Below, piece by piece: positions 8,956 to 18,667 of a stretch of DNA of 64,000 bases. Origin of the DNA: Streptomyces achromogenes (GTDB taxonomy: Bacteria; Actinomycetota; Actinomycetes; Streptomycetales; Streptomycetaceae); NCBI RefSeq assembly GCF_030816715.1, contig NZ_JAUSYH010000001.1, forward strand, positions 6,076,001-6,140,000, given 5' to 3'. The notes beneath the pieces are model-generated. The model was not told the origin of the DNA, ran no database searches, and was given only the letters and a program-made list of their open reading frames with translations. Made by a program: the position numbers and the translations under genes. Position 1 is the first letter of the stretch; each line of letters starts with the position of its first letter.

Positions 8956-10044
8956 ATGACGACGCCCACGATCGAGCTCAAGCCCTCCGCCAGCCTCACC
9001 TCCGCCGCCGAGCGGCAGGCGATCCTGGCGAACCCCGGCTTCGGCCGCCACTTCACCGACCACATGGTGACGATCAAGTGGACCGAGGGCCGCGGCTGGC
9101 ACGACGGCCAGCTCGTTCCGTACGCGCCGATCCCCCTCGACCCGGCCACCAACGTCCTGCACTACGCGCAGGAGATCTTCGAGGGCCTGAAGGCGTACCG
9201 CCGCCCCGACGGCTCCGTCGCCACCTTCCGGCCGGACCAGAACGCCAAGCGCTTCCAGCGCTCCGCCCGCCGGCTCGCCATGCCCGAGCTGCCGGTCGAG
9301 ACGTTCATCGCGGCGTGCGACGCGCTCGTCGCCCAGGACAAGGACTGGGTGCCCGCGCACGGCGGCGAGGAGTCCCTCTACCTGCGGCCGTTCATGATCG
9401 CGACCGAGGTCGGCCTGGGCGTCAAGCCGGCCAACGAGTACCTCTTCCTCGTCATCGCCTCACCGGCCGGCGCCTACTTCCCCGGCGGCGTCAAGCCGGT
9501 CTCCATCTGGGTCTCCGAGGACCACGTGCGCGCCGTCCCCGGCGGCATGGGCGACGCCAAGACGGGCGGCAACTACGCGGCCTCGCTGCTCGCCCAGGCC
9601 GAGGCCGCCGCGCAGGGCTGCGCCCAGGTCTGCTACCTCGACGCGGTCGAGCGCAAGTGGGTCGAGGAGCTCGGCGGCATGAACCTGTACTTCGTGTACG
9701 GCGACAAGATCGTCACGCCGTCCCTCACCGGCTCCATCCTGGAGGGCGTCACCCGTGACAGCCTCCTCGCCGTCGCCCGCGACCTCGGCTACGAGGCCGC
9801 GGAGGGCCGCGTCTCCGTCGACCAGTGGCAGCAGGACTCCGCCGACGGCACCCTGACGGAGGTCTTCGCCTGCGGCACCGCCGCCGTGATCACCCCGGTC
9901 GGCACGGTCAAGCGCACCGGCGGCGAATGGCAGCAGTCGGGCGGCGAGCCCGGCGAGGTCACCCTCAGGCTGCGGCAGGCCCTGCTGGACATCCAGCGCG
10001 GCACGGCCGAGGACAAGCACGGCTGGATGCACCGCCTGGGCTGA
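8956..10044 (+). CDS. ilvE: Branched-chain amino acid aminotransferase
   Basis: 362 aa, PLP-dependent class IV aminotransferase. It catalyses the final transamination giving Leu, Ile and Val and the first step of their breakdown. The Schiff-base lysine is K202 in GDAKTGGNYAAS; the N-terminal HYAQEIFEGLKAYRR block and the C-terminal CGTAAVITPVG phosphate-binding block are present. The ATG at 8956 is preceded by GAAGGAC; longer in-frame starts upstream lack an RBS. A GATAAT box (8840-8845) may mark its promoter, leaving a leader of about 105 bases with no obvious regulatory fold. Confidence 0.94.
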   Translation: MTTPTIELKPSASLTSAAERQAILANPGFGRHFTDHMVTIKWTEGRGWHDGQLVPYAPIPLDPATNVLHYAQEIFEGLKAYRRPDGSVATFRPDQNAKRFQRSARRLAMPELPVETFIAACDALVAQDKDWVPAHGGEESLYLRPFMIATEVGLGVKPANEYLFLVIASPAGAYFPGGVKPVSIWVSEDHVRAVPGGMGDAKTGGNYAASLLAQAEAAAQGCAQVCYLDAVERKWVEELGGMNLYFVYGDKIVTPSLTGSILEGVTRDSLLAVARDLGYEAAEGRVSVDQWQQDSADGTLTEVFACGTAAVITPVGTVKRTGGEWQQSGGEPGEVTLRLRQALLDIQRGTAEDKHGWMHRLG

Positions 10045-10067
10045 CCCGCCCGCACACCCCACGGTGC

Positions 10068-10102
10068 GGGGCCGCACCGGACGTCACGTCCGGCGCGGCC
10101 CC
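10068..10102 (+). terminator. Strong terminator after ilvE
   Basis: Near-perfect 16-bp stem: GGGGCCGCaCCGGACGT pairs with ACGTCCGGcGCGGCCCC with almost no loop, 24 bases after the ilvE stop. It separates ilvE from the cimA leader. Confidence 0.75.
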
Positions 10103-10176
10103 TTCGGCTTCCGGGGGCCGGCGGGCGTCTCCCGGCCGACGTCCGAGTACACGCCGCTCGCATCCTGAGACACCGG

Positions 10177-10205
10177 GTGAGCACGCGGACGGACTGTGCC
10201 AGACT
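10177..10205 (+). promoter_or_regulatory. Promoter of the cimA leader
   Basis: GTGAGC and CAGACT lie 17 bp apart. The -10 box ends 6 bases before a GTG that opens a 16-codon reading frame, so transcription should start on or beside that GTG. This is the spacing seen at other probable leaderless starts in the window. Confidence 0.45.
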
Positions 10206-10211
10206 TCCCCC

Positions 10212-10262
10212 GTGCTCTCGTTCGCCACGATTATTGGCAGCAGGCGCGCCGGTCCGCAGTGA
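10212..10262 (+). CDS. Leader peptide of cimA (16 aa, Ile-Ile)
   Basis: GTG-started, probably leaderless 16-codon frame translating to MLSFATIIGSRRAGPQ. It contains two adjacent ATT isoleucine codons; ATT is rare in this high-GC genome, where ATC is used almost exclusively. The next gene feeds isoleucine synthesis, and a terminator hairpin with a T-run lies between them. This is the layout of classical ribosome-mediated attenuation: stalling at the Ile codons under starvation would prevent the terminator. The antiterminator pairing could not be resolved by eye. Confidence 0.5.
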   Translation: MLSFATIIGSRRAGPQ

Positions 10263-10317
10263 CCGCCACGTACGACCAGGTACGGGCGGCCCTCGTCGTC
10301 CTCGACCCGCGCGCAGA

Positions 10318-10342
10318 CCTCTCGCACCCGCGAGGGGTTTTT
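10318..10342 (+). terminator. Attenuator terminator in the cimA leader
   Basis: Eight-bp stem CCTCTCGC / GCGAGGGG (one G-T pair), loop ACCC, followed directly by five T. T-runs are uncommon at Streptomyces terminators, so this is a strong intrinsic site. It lies 55 bases after the leader-peptide stop and 112 bases before the cimA start. The 410-bp gap from ilvE to cimA is thus the ilvE terminator, a promoter, a leader peptide and this hairpin. Confidence 0.6.
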
Positions 10343-10454
10343 CGCATTTCTGGCACCACCCACAGCCGGGAGCGAGAGCGCGAGGGAGCATGGGGGGATG
10401 GTGGAGCCGGTCATTCCGGTAACGACCGAGGTCCAACACAGGAGTCTTCAGACC

Positions 10455-12059
10455 ATGACCGCAACCAGCGAACTCGACGATTCGTTCCACGTCTTCGACA
10501 CCACCCTGCGGGACGGCGCCCAGCGTGAGGGCATCAACCTCACCGTCGCCGACAAGCTGGCCATCGCCCGTCACCTGGACGACTTCGGAGTGGGCTTCAT
10601 CGAGGGCGGCTGGCCCGGCGCCAACCCGCGCGACACCGAGTTCTTCGCCCGCGCGCAGGAGGAGATCGACTTCAGGCACGCCCAGCTGGTCGCCTTCGGC
10701 GCGACCCGCCGGGCCGGTGCCAAAGCCGCGGAGGACCCGCAGGTCAGGGCGCTGCTGGAGTCGGGCGCGGGAGTGATCACCCTGGTCGCGAAGTCCCACG
10801 ACCGGCACGTGGAGCTGGCCCTGCGCACCACGCTGGACGAGAACCTGGCCATGGTGAGCGACACCGTGTCCTTCCTGAAGGGCGAGGGCCGCCGGGTCTT
10901 CGTCGACTGCGAGCACTTCTTCGACGGCTACCGCGCGAACCCCGAGTACGCCAAGGCGGTCGTGCGGGCCGCCGCCGAGGCCGGCGCCGACGTGGTCGTC
11001 CTGTGCGACACCAACGGCGGCATGCTCCCGGGGCAGGTGCAGGCGGTCGTCTCCACCGTCCTCGCCGACACCGGCGCCCGGCTCGGCATCCACGCCCAGG
11101 ACGACACCGGCTGCGCGGTGGCGAACACCCTGGCCGCGGTGGACGCGGGCGCGACGCACGTGCAGTGCACGGCGAACGGCTACGGCGAGCGGGTCGGCAA
11201 CGCCAACCTCTTCCCGGTGGTGGCGGCCCTGGAGCTGAAGTACGGCAAGAAGGTGCTGCCCGAGGGGCGGCTGCGCGAGATGACCCGTATCTCGCACGCG
11301 ATCGCCGAGGTCGTCAACCTCACCCCGTCCACGCACCAGCCGTACGTCGGCGTCTCGGCCTTCGCCCACAAGGCCGGCCTGCACGCCTCGGCCATCAAGG
11401 TCGACCCCGACCTGTACCAGCACATCGACCCCGAGCAGGTGGGCAACACCATGCGGATGCTGGTGTCCGACATGGCGGGCCGCGCCTCGGTCGAGCTCAA
11501 GGGCAAGGAGCTGGGAGTCGACCTGGGCGGCGACCGCGAACTGGTCGGCCGGGTCGTCGAGCGGGTCAAGGAGCGCGAACTGAGGGGCTACACCTACGAG
11601 GCGGCGGACGCGTCCTTCGAGCTGCTGCTGCGCGCGGAGGTCGAGGGCCGGCCGCTGAAGTACTTCGAGGTGGAGTCCTGGCGGGCCATCGTCGAGGACC
11701 GCCCCGACGGCAGCCACGCCAACGAGGCCACCGTCAAGCTCTACGCCAAGGGCGAGCGGATCGTCGCCACGGCGGAGGGCAACGGCCCGGTCAACGCCCT
11801 CGACCGCGCGCTGCGGGTGGCGCTGGAGAAGATCTACCCGCAGCTGGCCAAGCTCGAGCTGGTCGACTACAAGGTCCGCATCCTCGAGGGCGTCCACGGC
11901 ACCCAGTCCACCACCCGCGTCCTGATCTCCACGACGGACGGGACGGGGGAGTGGTCCACCGTGGGCGTCGCCGAGAACGTGATCGCCGCGTCCTGGCAGG
12001 CCCTGGAGGACGCCTACACGTACGGACTGCTCAGGGCGAGCGTGACGCCGGCGGAGTGA
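10455..12059 (+). CDS. cimA: (R)-citramalate synthase, LeuA-like
   Basis: 534 aa. The family condenses pyruvate with acetyl-CoA to citramalate, a threonine-independent route to 2-ketobutyrate and isoleucine. The N-terminal HMGL-like barrel opens with FDTTLRDGAQREG (metal-binding Asp and catalytic Arg); the HxH-like motif and GERVGNANL follow. A LeuA-type regulatory dimer domain occupies about residues 395-530, where Ile feedback would bind. Overall type matches the TIGR00977 group rather than true LeuA. The ATG at 10455 has AGGAG 10 bases upstream; a longer frame from 10398 is open but has no RBS. Regulation is probably by leader attenuation. Confidence 0.85.
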   Translation: MTATSELDDSFHVFDTTLRDGAQREGINLTVADKLAIARHLDDFGVGFIEGGWPGANPRDTEFFARAQEEIDFRHAQLVAFGATRRAGAKAAEDPQVRALLESGAGVITLVAKSHDRHVELALRTTLDENLAMVSDTVSFLKGEGRRVFVDCEHFFDGYRANPEYAKAVVRAAAEAGADVVVLCDTNGGMLPGQVQAVVSTVLADTGARLGIHAQDDTGCAVANTLAAVDAGATHVQCTANGYGERVGNANLFPVVAALELKYGKKVLPEGRLREMTRISHAIAEVVNLTPSTHQPYVGVSAFAHKAGLHASAIKVDPDLYQHIDPEQVGNTMRMLVSDMAGRASVELKGKELGVDLGGDRELVGRVVERVKERELRGYTYEAADASFELLLRAEVEGRPLKYFEVESWRAIVEDRPDGSHANEATVKLYAKGERIVATAEGNGPVNALDRALRVALEKIYPQLAKLELVDYKVRILEGVHGTQSTTRVLISTTDGTGEWSTVGVAENVIAASWQALEDAYTYGLLRASVTPAE

Positions 12060-12071
12060 CCGGGACCGGCG

Positions 12072-12109
12072 GGGGCGCCCCCGGCGGGTCAGGGAGCCCG
12101 GGGCGCCCC
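12072..12109 (+). terminator. Probable terminator after cimA
   Basis: Ten-bp arms GGGGCGCCCC repeated as a self-complementary block on each side of an 18-base loop, directly after the cimA stop. Each arm is itself palindromic, so several folds are possible. Confidence 0.45.
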
Positions 12110-12249
12110 TGCCGTCCCGCCCCGCCGGGGCGCCCGGGGCATGGCTGATCGTCCGACTGAAGGCCGGCGGCAGCCTCACGGCGGGGTCGTGAAGCCCTTC
12201 GCCTACCCGGATGCCCCGCCCACAGCCGACTGGTTTGGTGGGTTTCGGG

Positions 12250-12255
12250 TAGTTT
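12250..12255 (+). promoter_or_regulatory. -10 box of a leaderless transcript
   Basis: TAGTTT ends exactly 6 bases before the ATG of the TPM-like gene; CCGACT lies 18 bp upstream as a weak -35. No Shine-Dalgarno sequence is visible. Confidence 0.4.
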
Positions 12256-12261
12256 CGACAT

Positions 12262-13635
12262 ATGAAGGTCGTGTCATCGGCCCGGAACCCCCTCCTGTGG
12301 GTGGCCGCGCTCGTGCTCGCCGTGCTGGCGGCCCTGCCGACGGCGGGCGCACCGCGCGCCGACGCGGCCACCGGAGTGTCGGCCGTAGCCGAGGCCACCA
12401 GCGTGTCGGCCGTCGCCGAAGCCCTCCGCGAGAGCCCGGTCTACGTCGACCCCGAGGCGAGCGGTCAGCTGTCCCGGGCGGACGCGCACGCCCTCCAGCA
12501 GCAGATCAAGCACGCCGGCAAGCCGCTGTTCATCGCCGTCCTGCCGGCCGGCTACCCCACGGCGGACCTCTTCACGGACCTGCGCACCGCCACCGGCGTC
12601 ACCGGCGCGTACGCGATCCGCCTCGGCGACCGCTTCGACGCCCGGGCCGACTCCTCGGTGCTCTCCCGCACGGCCGTCCGCAACCTGGTCACCAGCGTCC
12701 GCGCGGAGAGCGACGCCCGGACCCAGCTGGCCGACTTCACGGACCGCGCCCTGGTGAACATGGGCGGTTCGGCCCCCGCGAGCTGGGGCACCTCGGACCA
12801 CGGCGGCGGGGTCTCGCAGACCGCGCTGATCACGGCGGGCGTGGTGCTGGCGGCCGGCGGGGCCGGCGCGTACACGCTGGTGCGCCGCAACCGCCGGCGG
12901 CGCGCGGCCGAACAGCGGGCCGCCCTCGACCGGCTGCGGGTCGTCGTGGACGAGGACATCACGGCGTTCGGCGAGGAACTCGACCGGCTGGACTTCCACC
13001 CGGCCGAGCCGGGTGCCGACGACGCCATGCGCGCCGACTACGAACGCGCCCTGGACGCCTACGAACAGGCGAAGTCGGCCATGGCGGCGGCCGTGCGGCC
13101 GGAGGACGTCCGCGGTGTCACCGAGGCCCTGGAGGACGGCCGCTTCTCCCTCGCCCTGCTCGCCGCCCGCCGCGAGGGACGCCCGCTGCCCGCACGCCGT
13201 CCGCCCTGCTTCTTCGACCCCCGCCACGGCCCCTCGGTCGGCGACGCCACATGGACGCCGCTCGGCGGGTCCACGCGCGAGGTCCCGGTGTGCGCGGCGG
13301 ACGCGACCCGGCTGGCCGACGGACGCGACCCGGTGATCCGCGAGGTCGACAGCGACTACGGCCGCCGCCCGTACTGGGAGGCGGGCCCGGCCTACGGCCC
13401 CTGGGCGGGCGGCTACTTCGGCGGCGGCGTCCTGCCCGGCCTCCTCGTCGGAACGATGCTCGGCTCCATGATGGCCACCCCGTCCTACGCCGACGACTAC
13501 GGCGCGGGATACGGCGACTTCGGCGGCGACGTCTCCGGGGCCGACTTCGACTCCGGAGACTTCGGCGGCTTCGGCGACGGAGGGGGAGGGGACTTCGGCG
13601 GGGGCGGCGGGGGCGACTTCGGTGGCGGATTCTGA
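12262..13635 (+). CDS. Secreted/membrane TPM-like protein with Gly-rich tail
   Basis: 457 aa. Residues 1-35 form a signal peptide ending in an alanine-rich cleavage region. Residues about 50-150 resemble the extracytoplasmic TPM-type domain (PVYVDPEASGQLS...PLFIAVLP). A membrane helix (about 190-211) is followed by a stop-transfer RRNRRRR and a long cytoplasmic helical region. The last 60 residues are repeats of Asp-Phe-Gly and poly-Gly (ending DFGGGF), probably disordered. TPM proteins are linked to photosystem repair or envelope quality control elsewhere; the role here is unknown. Confidence 0.75.
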   Translation: MKVVSSARNPLLWVAALVLAVLAALPTAGAPRADAATGVSAVAEATSVSAVAEALRESPVYVDPEASGQLSRADAHALQQQIKHAGKPLFIAVLPAGYPTADLFTDLRTATGVTGAYAIRLGDRFDARADSSVLSRTAVRNLVTSVRAESDARTQLADFTDRALVNMGGSAPASWGTSDHGGGVSQTALITAGVVLAAGGAGAYTLVRRNRRRRAAEQRAALDRLRVVVDEDITAFGEELDRLDFHPAEPGADDAMRADYERALDAYEQAKSAMAAAVRPEDVRGVTEALEDGRFSLALLAARREGRPLPARRPPCFFDPRHGPSVGDATWTPLGGSTREVPVCAADATRLADGRDPVIREVDSDYGRRPYWEAGPAYGPWAGGYFGGGVLPGLLVGTMLGSMMATPSYADDYGAGYGDFGGDVSGADFDSGDFGGFGDGGGGDFGGGGGGDFGGGF

Positions 13636-13639
13636 CCCG

Positions 13640-13702
13640 CCCGATGCCCGATCCCGATGCCCGATGCCCGATGCCGACGCCCGACGTCCGATGCCCGACG
13701 CC
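13640..13702. repeat. Degenerate 7-bp tandem repeat (CCCGATG)
   Basis: About nine consecutive units of CCCGATG and variants (CCCGATC, CCGATG, CCGACG, CCCGACG, TCCGATG) fill most of the 102-bp gap between the TPM-like gene and the convergent amidase gene. It begins right after the TPM stop codon. The repeat does not form a stem of its own. It is probably slippage-generated. Confidence 0.75.
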
Positions 13703-13737
13703 TGTCGTGGGTGGATCACCGGGACCCCGTGAGCGGT

Positions 13738-14376
13738 CTAGTCCTGCACCGCCGCCTTCGCGAAGCCCAGCAGACCGTCGAAGTCGATCGCGCCGGGGTC
13801 GCCGTGCGTGTTCTCTGGCACGTGCATGTGTCCGCACACCCCCTTGAACGCGCTCCACCTCGCCCCGCTCATCCGCTGGCCGCCGCCGTTCCCCGCCGAC
13901 TTCGGGTACGCGGGCCACAGTGCCGGCCCGCGCAGCGGCACATGGTGGTGAATGTTCATCCACGCCAGGTACTGGGCGACGGCGCGCAGCGCCCACTCCG
14001 GGGCCTTCGGCCAGTAGAGGTGTCCCTGGCCGCGGGCCGTCCACTTGCTGTGCAGGCTCGGATCGCAGGTGCCGACGAGTTCCACCTGGCAGACGTTCAG
14101 GGTGTTCGTCTCGACGCCGCCGCGCAGGTTGGCCAGGGCGCGCGAGGAGATGTCGATGTCGAAGTGCTGGTACCACTTCAGCTTCCTGGCGGCGAAGTCC
14201 GGTACCGCCGTCAGGTTGGGCGCGACGGAGCCGCCCTGGTAGTCGGGCAGCGAGCGCCCCTCGGTGGTGTGCAGCACGACGACGTTGACCTCCATGCGGT
14301 CGCCGCCGAAGTCGTCCTGGTACCAGTGGTCGCGGTTCGCGCCGGGGTAGTGCTGGGGTCCGGTCCTGGTGCTCAT
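13738..14376 (-). CDS. N-acetylmuramoyl-L-alanine amidase-like protein
   Basis: 212 aa. Its core has the amidase_2 (T7 lysozyme/PGRP) pattern: VVVLHTTEGRSLPDYQGG supplies the first zinc histidine, and ICGHMHVPENTHGDPGAIDF near the C-terminus carries the later His and Asp ligands. The fold cleaves the amide between muramic acid and the stem peptide. There is no signal peptide, so it is either cytoplasmic or exported by another route. The ATG at 14376 is chosen; GAGG is only 1-2 bases away, so the start is not secure and an in-frame TTG 27 bases upstream is possible. Confidence 0.75.
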   Translation of the reverse strand: MSTRTGPQHYPGANRDHWYQDDFGGDRMEVNVVVLHTTEGRSLPDYQGGSVAPNLTAVPDFAARKLKWYQHFDIDISSRALANLRGGVETNTLNVCQVELVGTCDPSLHSKWTARGQGHLYWPKAPEWALRAVAQYLAWMNIHHHVPLRGPALWPAYPKSAGNGGGQRMSGARWSAFKGVCGHMHVPENTHGDPGAIDFDGLLGFAKAAVQD

Positions 14377-14407
14377 ACCTCGTGACTGTGACACAAGGCA
14401 CAAATAG

Positions 14408-14434
14408 GGGCCGGAAGCTCTTCGCTTCCGGCCC
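14408..14434 (-). terminator. Terminator between YceI and amidase genes
   Basis: Perfect 11-bp stem GGGCCGGAAGC / GCTTCCGGCCC with a 5-base loop, 35 bases downstream of the minus-strand YceI stop. The plus-strand side is followed by TTTT, so it could also work in that orientation. It makes the amidase gene likely to have its own promoter or depend on read-through. Confidence 0.6.
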
Positions 14435-14469
14435 TTTTCTGCCGTTATCCTCCGTATCGGGTCAAGCGC

Positions 14470-15078
14470 TTACGCGTTCTTGATCGCCGAGATGTCGAAG
14501 TTCAGCTTGATCTTGTCCGAGACCAGGACGCCACCCGTCTCCAGCGCCGCGTTCCAGGTCAGACCCCACTCCGAGCGCAGGATCTCCGCCCTGCCCTCGA
14601 AGCCGACGCGCTCGTTGCCGAACGGGTCCTTCGCGGCGCCGTTGAACTCGAGGGCGATGGTGAGCGGCCTGGTGACGCCGAGGATGCTCAGGTCGCCGGT
14701 GACGCGGTAGTCGTCGCCGCCTGCGGACTCGACGGAGGTGGAGCGGAAGGTCATCGCCGGGAACTCGTCGGTCTTGAAGAAGTCGGCGCTCTTGAGGTGG
14801 CCGTCGCGGTCGGCGGACCCGGTGTCGATGCTGTCCATGCTGACGTCGATGGAGGCGGTGGACAGGGACGGGTCGGCGCCGTCCAGCCGCAGCGAGCCGG
14901 TGAAGTCGTCGAACTTGCCCTTGACGTTCGTGACCATGGCGTGCCGGGCCACGAAGCCGATCGTCGAGTGCGCGGGGTCGATCGTGTACGTCCCGGTCAG
15001 CGCGGTGAGTTCCGGGCTCACGGTGGCGACGGCGGTGGCGGCGGAGCCGTCGGCGTTCTTGCGGCCGAAGATGCTCAT
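14470..15078 (-). CDS. YceI-family lipid-binding protein
   Basis: 202 aa. Matches the YceI family: the TYTIDPAHSTIGFVARHAMVT block, the S-L-D-G-A-D strand, the DEFPAMTFRST region and the final GxLVSDKIKLNFDIS. YceI proteins form an extended lipocalin-like barrel that binds long polyisoprenoids or amphiphilic lipids. No signal peptide is present, so this copy is cytoplasmic, as in many actinobacteria. The ATG at 15078 is supported by CCAAGGAG; an upstream in-frame start would pass through the RBS. An AT-rich palindrome upstream suggests repression by a MarR-type protein. Confidence 0.88.
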   Translation of the reverse strand: MSIFGRKNADGSAATAVATVSPELTALTGTYTIDPAHSTIGFVARHAMVTNVKGKFDDFTGSLRLDGADPSLSTASIDVSMDSIDTGSADRDGHLKSADFFKTDEFPAMTFRSTSVESAGGDDYRVTGDLSILGVTRPLTIALEFNGAAKDPFGNERVGFEGRAEILRSEWGLTWNAALETGGVLVSDKIKLNFDISAIKNA

Positions 15079-15115
15079 GGGATGCTCCTTGGGGACGGGG
15101 GAAGATCCAGTTTGT

Positions 15116-15136
15116 TTAACCTTCAATGATTCTTAA
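15116..15136. promoter_or_regulatory. AT-rich palindrome upstream of yceI (MarR-like operator)
   Basis: TTAAnnnTCAnTGAnnnTTAA symmetry over 21 bp, 38 bases before the YceI start codon. The TTGAAGGTTAA half resembles MarR-family sites. No MarR gene is adjacent. The rest of the gap to accB (15137-15401) holds no gene; only the accB -10 box is evident there. Confidence 0.4.
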
Positions 15137-15389
15137 CGTGGGTGGTCGCGGACCTATTCCGCAGGGGCGGCCGGACTCGCCGTATCACTCGACCGGCCGA
15201 AGCCGGAGCGCGTCGCGCACCCCGGATGTGAGGCGGATCGCACTCACGGGCTTTGTGTGACCCCTACAAGCGCCAGGCCCTCTGAGCAGTCGGAACGGCT
15301 GCACACGCGCCGGGTTCTGTTCGGTGGTACCAGGAAAACGCTCCGGAGACTGTACGGAGTCGACGTCTCCCTTTCCTTGGCGGGCTTCG

Positions 15390-15395
15390 TAAGGT
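15390..15395 (+). promoter_or_regulatory. -10 box of a leaderless accB transcript
   Basis: TAAGGT ends 6 bases before the accB ATG, and no Shine-Dalgarno sequence precedes the gene. Confidence 0.4.
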
Positions 15396-15401
15396 CGCTA
15401 C

Positions 15402-17006
<1,605 letters not shown>

Positions 17007-17063
17007 CCCGGCCGACCCCTCGCGGTACCCCTGCGGAAACCTCATCCACGGAGACTGAGACCC

Positions 17064-17258
17064 ATGAACACTCCCGACATCCGCGTCGAGAAGGGCCACG
17101 CCGAGCCCGAGGAAGTCGCCGCCATCACGGCGATCCTCCTGGCCCGCGCGGCCGCCCGCACCTCCGAGCCCACCGAGGACCGCCGTGGCCGCCACAAGGC
17201 GGGCTGGCGCCGCCTGGAGCGCGAGGGCGGCTTCCGCGCCCCGCACAGCTGGCACTGA
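17064..17258 (+). CDS. accE: Acyl-CoA carboxylase epsilon subunit
   Basis: 64 aa. Small actinobacterial subunit that stabilises the AccA2-AccB complex and raises its activity. The core EEVAAITAILLARAAAR helix and the final conserved W-R region followed by S-W-H are typical. GGAGA lies about 8 bases before the ATG. It is co-transcribed with accB and followed by a perfect terminator hairpin. Confidence 0.9.
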   Translation: MNTPDIRVEKGHAEPEEVAAITAILLARAAARTSEPTEDRRGRHKAGWRRLEREGGFRAPHSWH

Positions 17259-17285
17259 CCTCCCGGCACTGACCTCCTGGGACGA

Positions 17286-17318
17286 AGAAGGGCCCCTCTC
17301 CACGAGAGGGGCCCTTCT
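17286..17318 (+). terminator. Perfect terminator after accBE
   Basis: 15-bp perfect stem AGAAGGGCCCCTCTC / GAGAGGGGCCCTTCT with a CAC loop, 27 bases after the accE stop; it ends TTCT. It also separates accBE from the convergent conservon. Confidence 0.85.
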
Positions 17319-17421
17319 GCACACCCGGGGGGGCGCGGAGACCGCGCGACACCGACCGGCCACCGACTGCCCGGCAGACGGCTCAGAACCGTCCGGGGCA
17401 GCCCGGTGGCCGCACGGGCGC

Positions 17422-18003
17422 TTACCGCAGCCGTGCCATCAACGCATGCTCGACGAGCGTGATGAGCGCGGACTTCGCGTCCGCGCGGTGGCGGGCGTCC
17501 GTCGTGATGATGGGGGTGTCGGGGCCGATCTGCAGCGCCTCGCGTACCTCGTCCGGGTTGTACGGCTGGTTGCCGTCGAAGCCGTTGAGGGCGATCACGA
17601 AGGGGAGACCCGAGTTCTCGAAGTAGTCGACCGCGGGGAAGCAGTCGGCGAGACGGCGGGTGTCGACCAGGACGATCGCGCCGATGGCACCGCGCACCAG
17701 GTCGTCCCACATGAACCAGAACCGGTCCTGGCCGGGCGTGCCGAACAGGTACAGGATCAGGTCCTGGTCCAGGGTGATGCGGCCGAAGTCCATGGCGACC
17801 GTGGTGGTCGTCTTGTCCCCGGTGTGGGTGAGGTCGTCGATGCCCGCCGACGCGGACGTCATGACGGCCTCGGTGCGCAGCGGATTGATCTCCGAAACAG
17901 CCCCGACGAACGTGGTCTTGCCCACGCCGAAGCCGCCCGCCACCACGATCTTCGCGGAAGTGGTGGAGCGGGAGGGACCCCCGCTAGAGCTTGCGAAGTC
18001 CAC
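17422..18003 (-). CDS. cvnD2: Conservon CvnD GTPase (second conservon)
   Basis: 193 aa small Ras/Rab-like GTPase that ends a conservon operon. The P-loop GGFGVGKT is at residues 23-30; DFGRI (switch region), GTPGQDRFW and a NGFD-type base-specificity motif follow. Conservon products form a membrane-associated complex in which CvnD binds GTP and is controlled by CvnA/B. The start overlaps the end of cvnC by 20 bp, so translation is coupled. About 90% identical in sequence pattern to the other CvnD in this window. Confidence 0.92.
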   Translation of the reverse strand: MDFASSSGGPSRSTTSAKIVVAGGFGVGKTTFVGAVSEINPLRTEAVMTSASAGIDDLTHTGDKTTTTVAMDFGRITLDQDLILYLFGTPGQDRFWFMWDDLVRGAIGAIVLVDTRRLADCFPAVDYFENSGLPFVIALNGFDGNQPYNPDEVREALQIGPDTPIITTDARHRADAKSALITLVEHALMARLR

Positions 18004-18571
18004 TGAGCACCCTTTCGAGCAGTGTCACGTCTGGCTGGCCGCCGGCGCTCTCGTCGCCGCCGGGCTGATGGATGGCGACCAGTCCCGCTTCCGCCAGGTC
18101 GGCGACGAGGATCCTGGCCACACCGAGGGGGATGGTCAGCAGCGCCGAGATCTCGGCGACCGACTTGATCTCTCGGCAGAGGTTGCAGATCCGCTGATGC
18201 TCGGGCAGCTGGCCCTGCATCTGATGCGGCTGCGCGGTGGTGTGCACCAGCGCCTCGATGGCGAGCTGGTACCGCGGGCGGGTCCGGCCACCGGTCATGG
18301 CGTACGGACGTACCAGCGGGTTGTTCGACGAGCCGGCGGGCGCCGGCTCCGGGGAGCGGCGATGCGGCTGCACCGGCTGGATGCGCGGGGCGTGCGGCTG
18401 GTCGTACGGGGACGGCCCCGGGCCCTGCGGCCCCTGAGGCGTGTACGGCCGCTGCTGGCTGGGCGCGGAGGGGAAGTTGTAACGGTTCGGGTTCTGGGTA
18501 CCGTCGTTCTGGCCCTGGGCAGGACCGTACGACCAGTTGCCCGAATGCGAACCGCCTGGGGGTGTTGCCAC
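17984..18571 (-). CDS. cvnC2: Conservon CvnC, DUF742 protein
   Basis: 195 aa. The C-terminal 115 residues are the DUF742 winged-helix-like domain (LVRPYAMTGGRTRPRYQLAIEAL...). The N-terminal 80 residues are Pro/Gln/Asn-rich and disordered, which the sister copy at 23.4 kb lacks. The GTG at 18571 is chosen because GGAGGAGGAG precedes it; the frame is open further upstream without an RBS. Role: a component of the conservon complex, possibly DNA binding or adaptor. Confidence 0.88.
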   Translation of the reverse strand: MATPPGGSHSGNWSYGPAQGQNDGTQNPNRYNFPSAPSQQRPYTPQGPQGPGPSPYDQPHAPRIQPVQPHRRSPEPAPAGSSNNPLVRPYAMTGGRTRPRYQLAIEALVHTTAQPHQMQGQLPEHQRICNLCREIKSVAEISALLTIPLGVARILVADLAEAGLVAIHQPGGDESAGGQPDVTLLERVLSGLRKL

Positions 18572-18667
18572 TCTCTCTCCTCCTCCGACTGTGCCCTGGC
18601 ACCCATCACGTGGAGCCGCGTCCCGAAACACTACGGCCTCGGGACGCCAAAACGCACCGTCCGTTTG

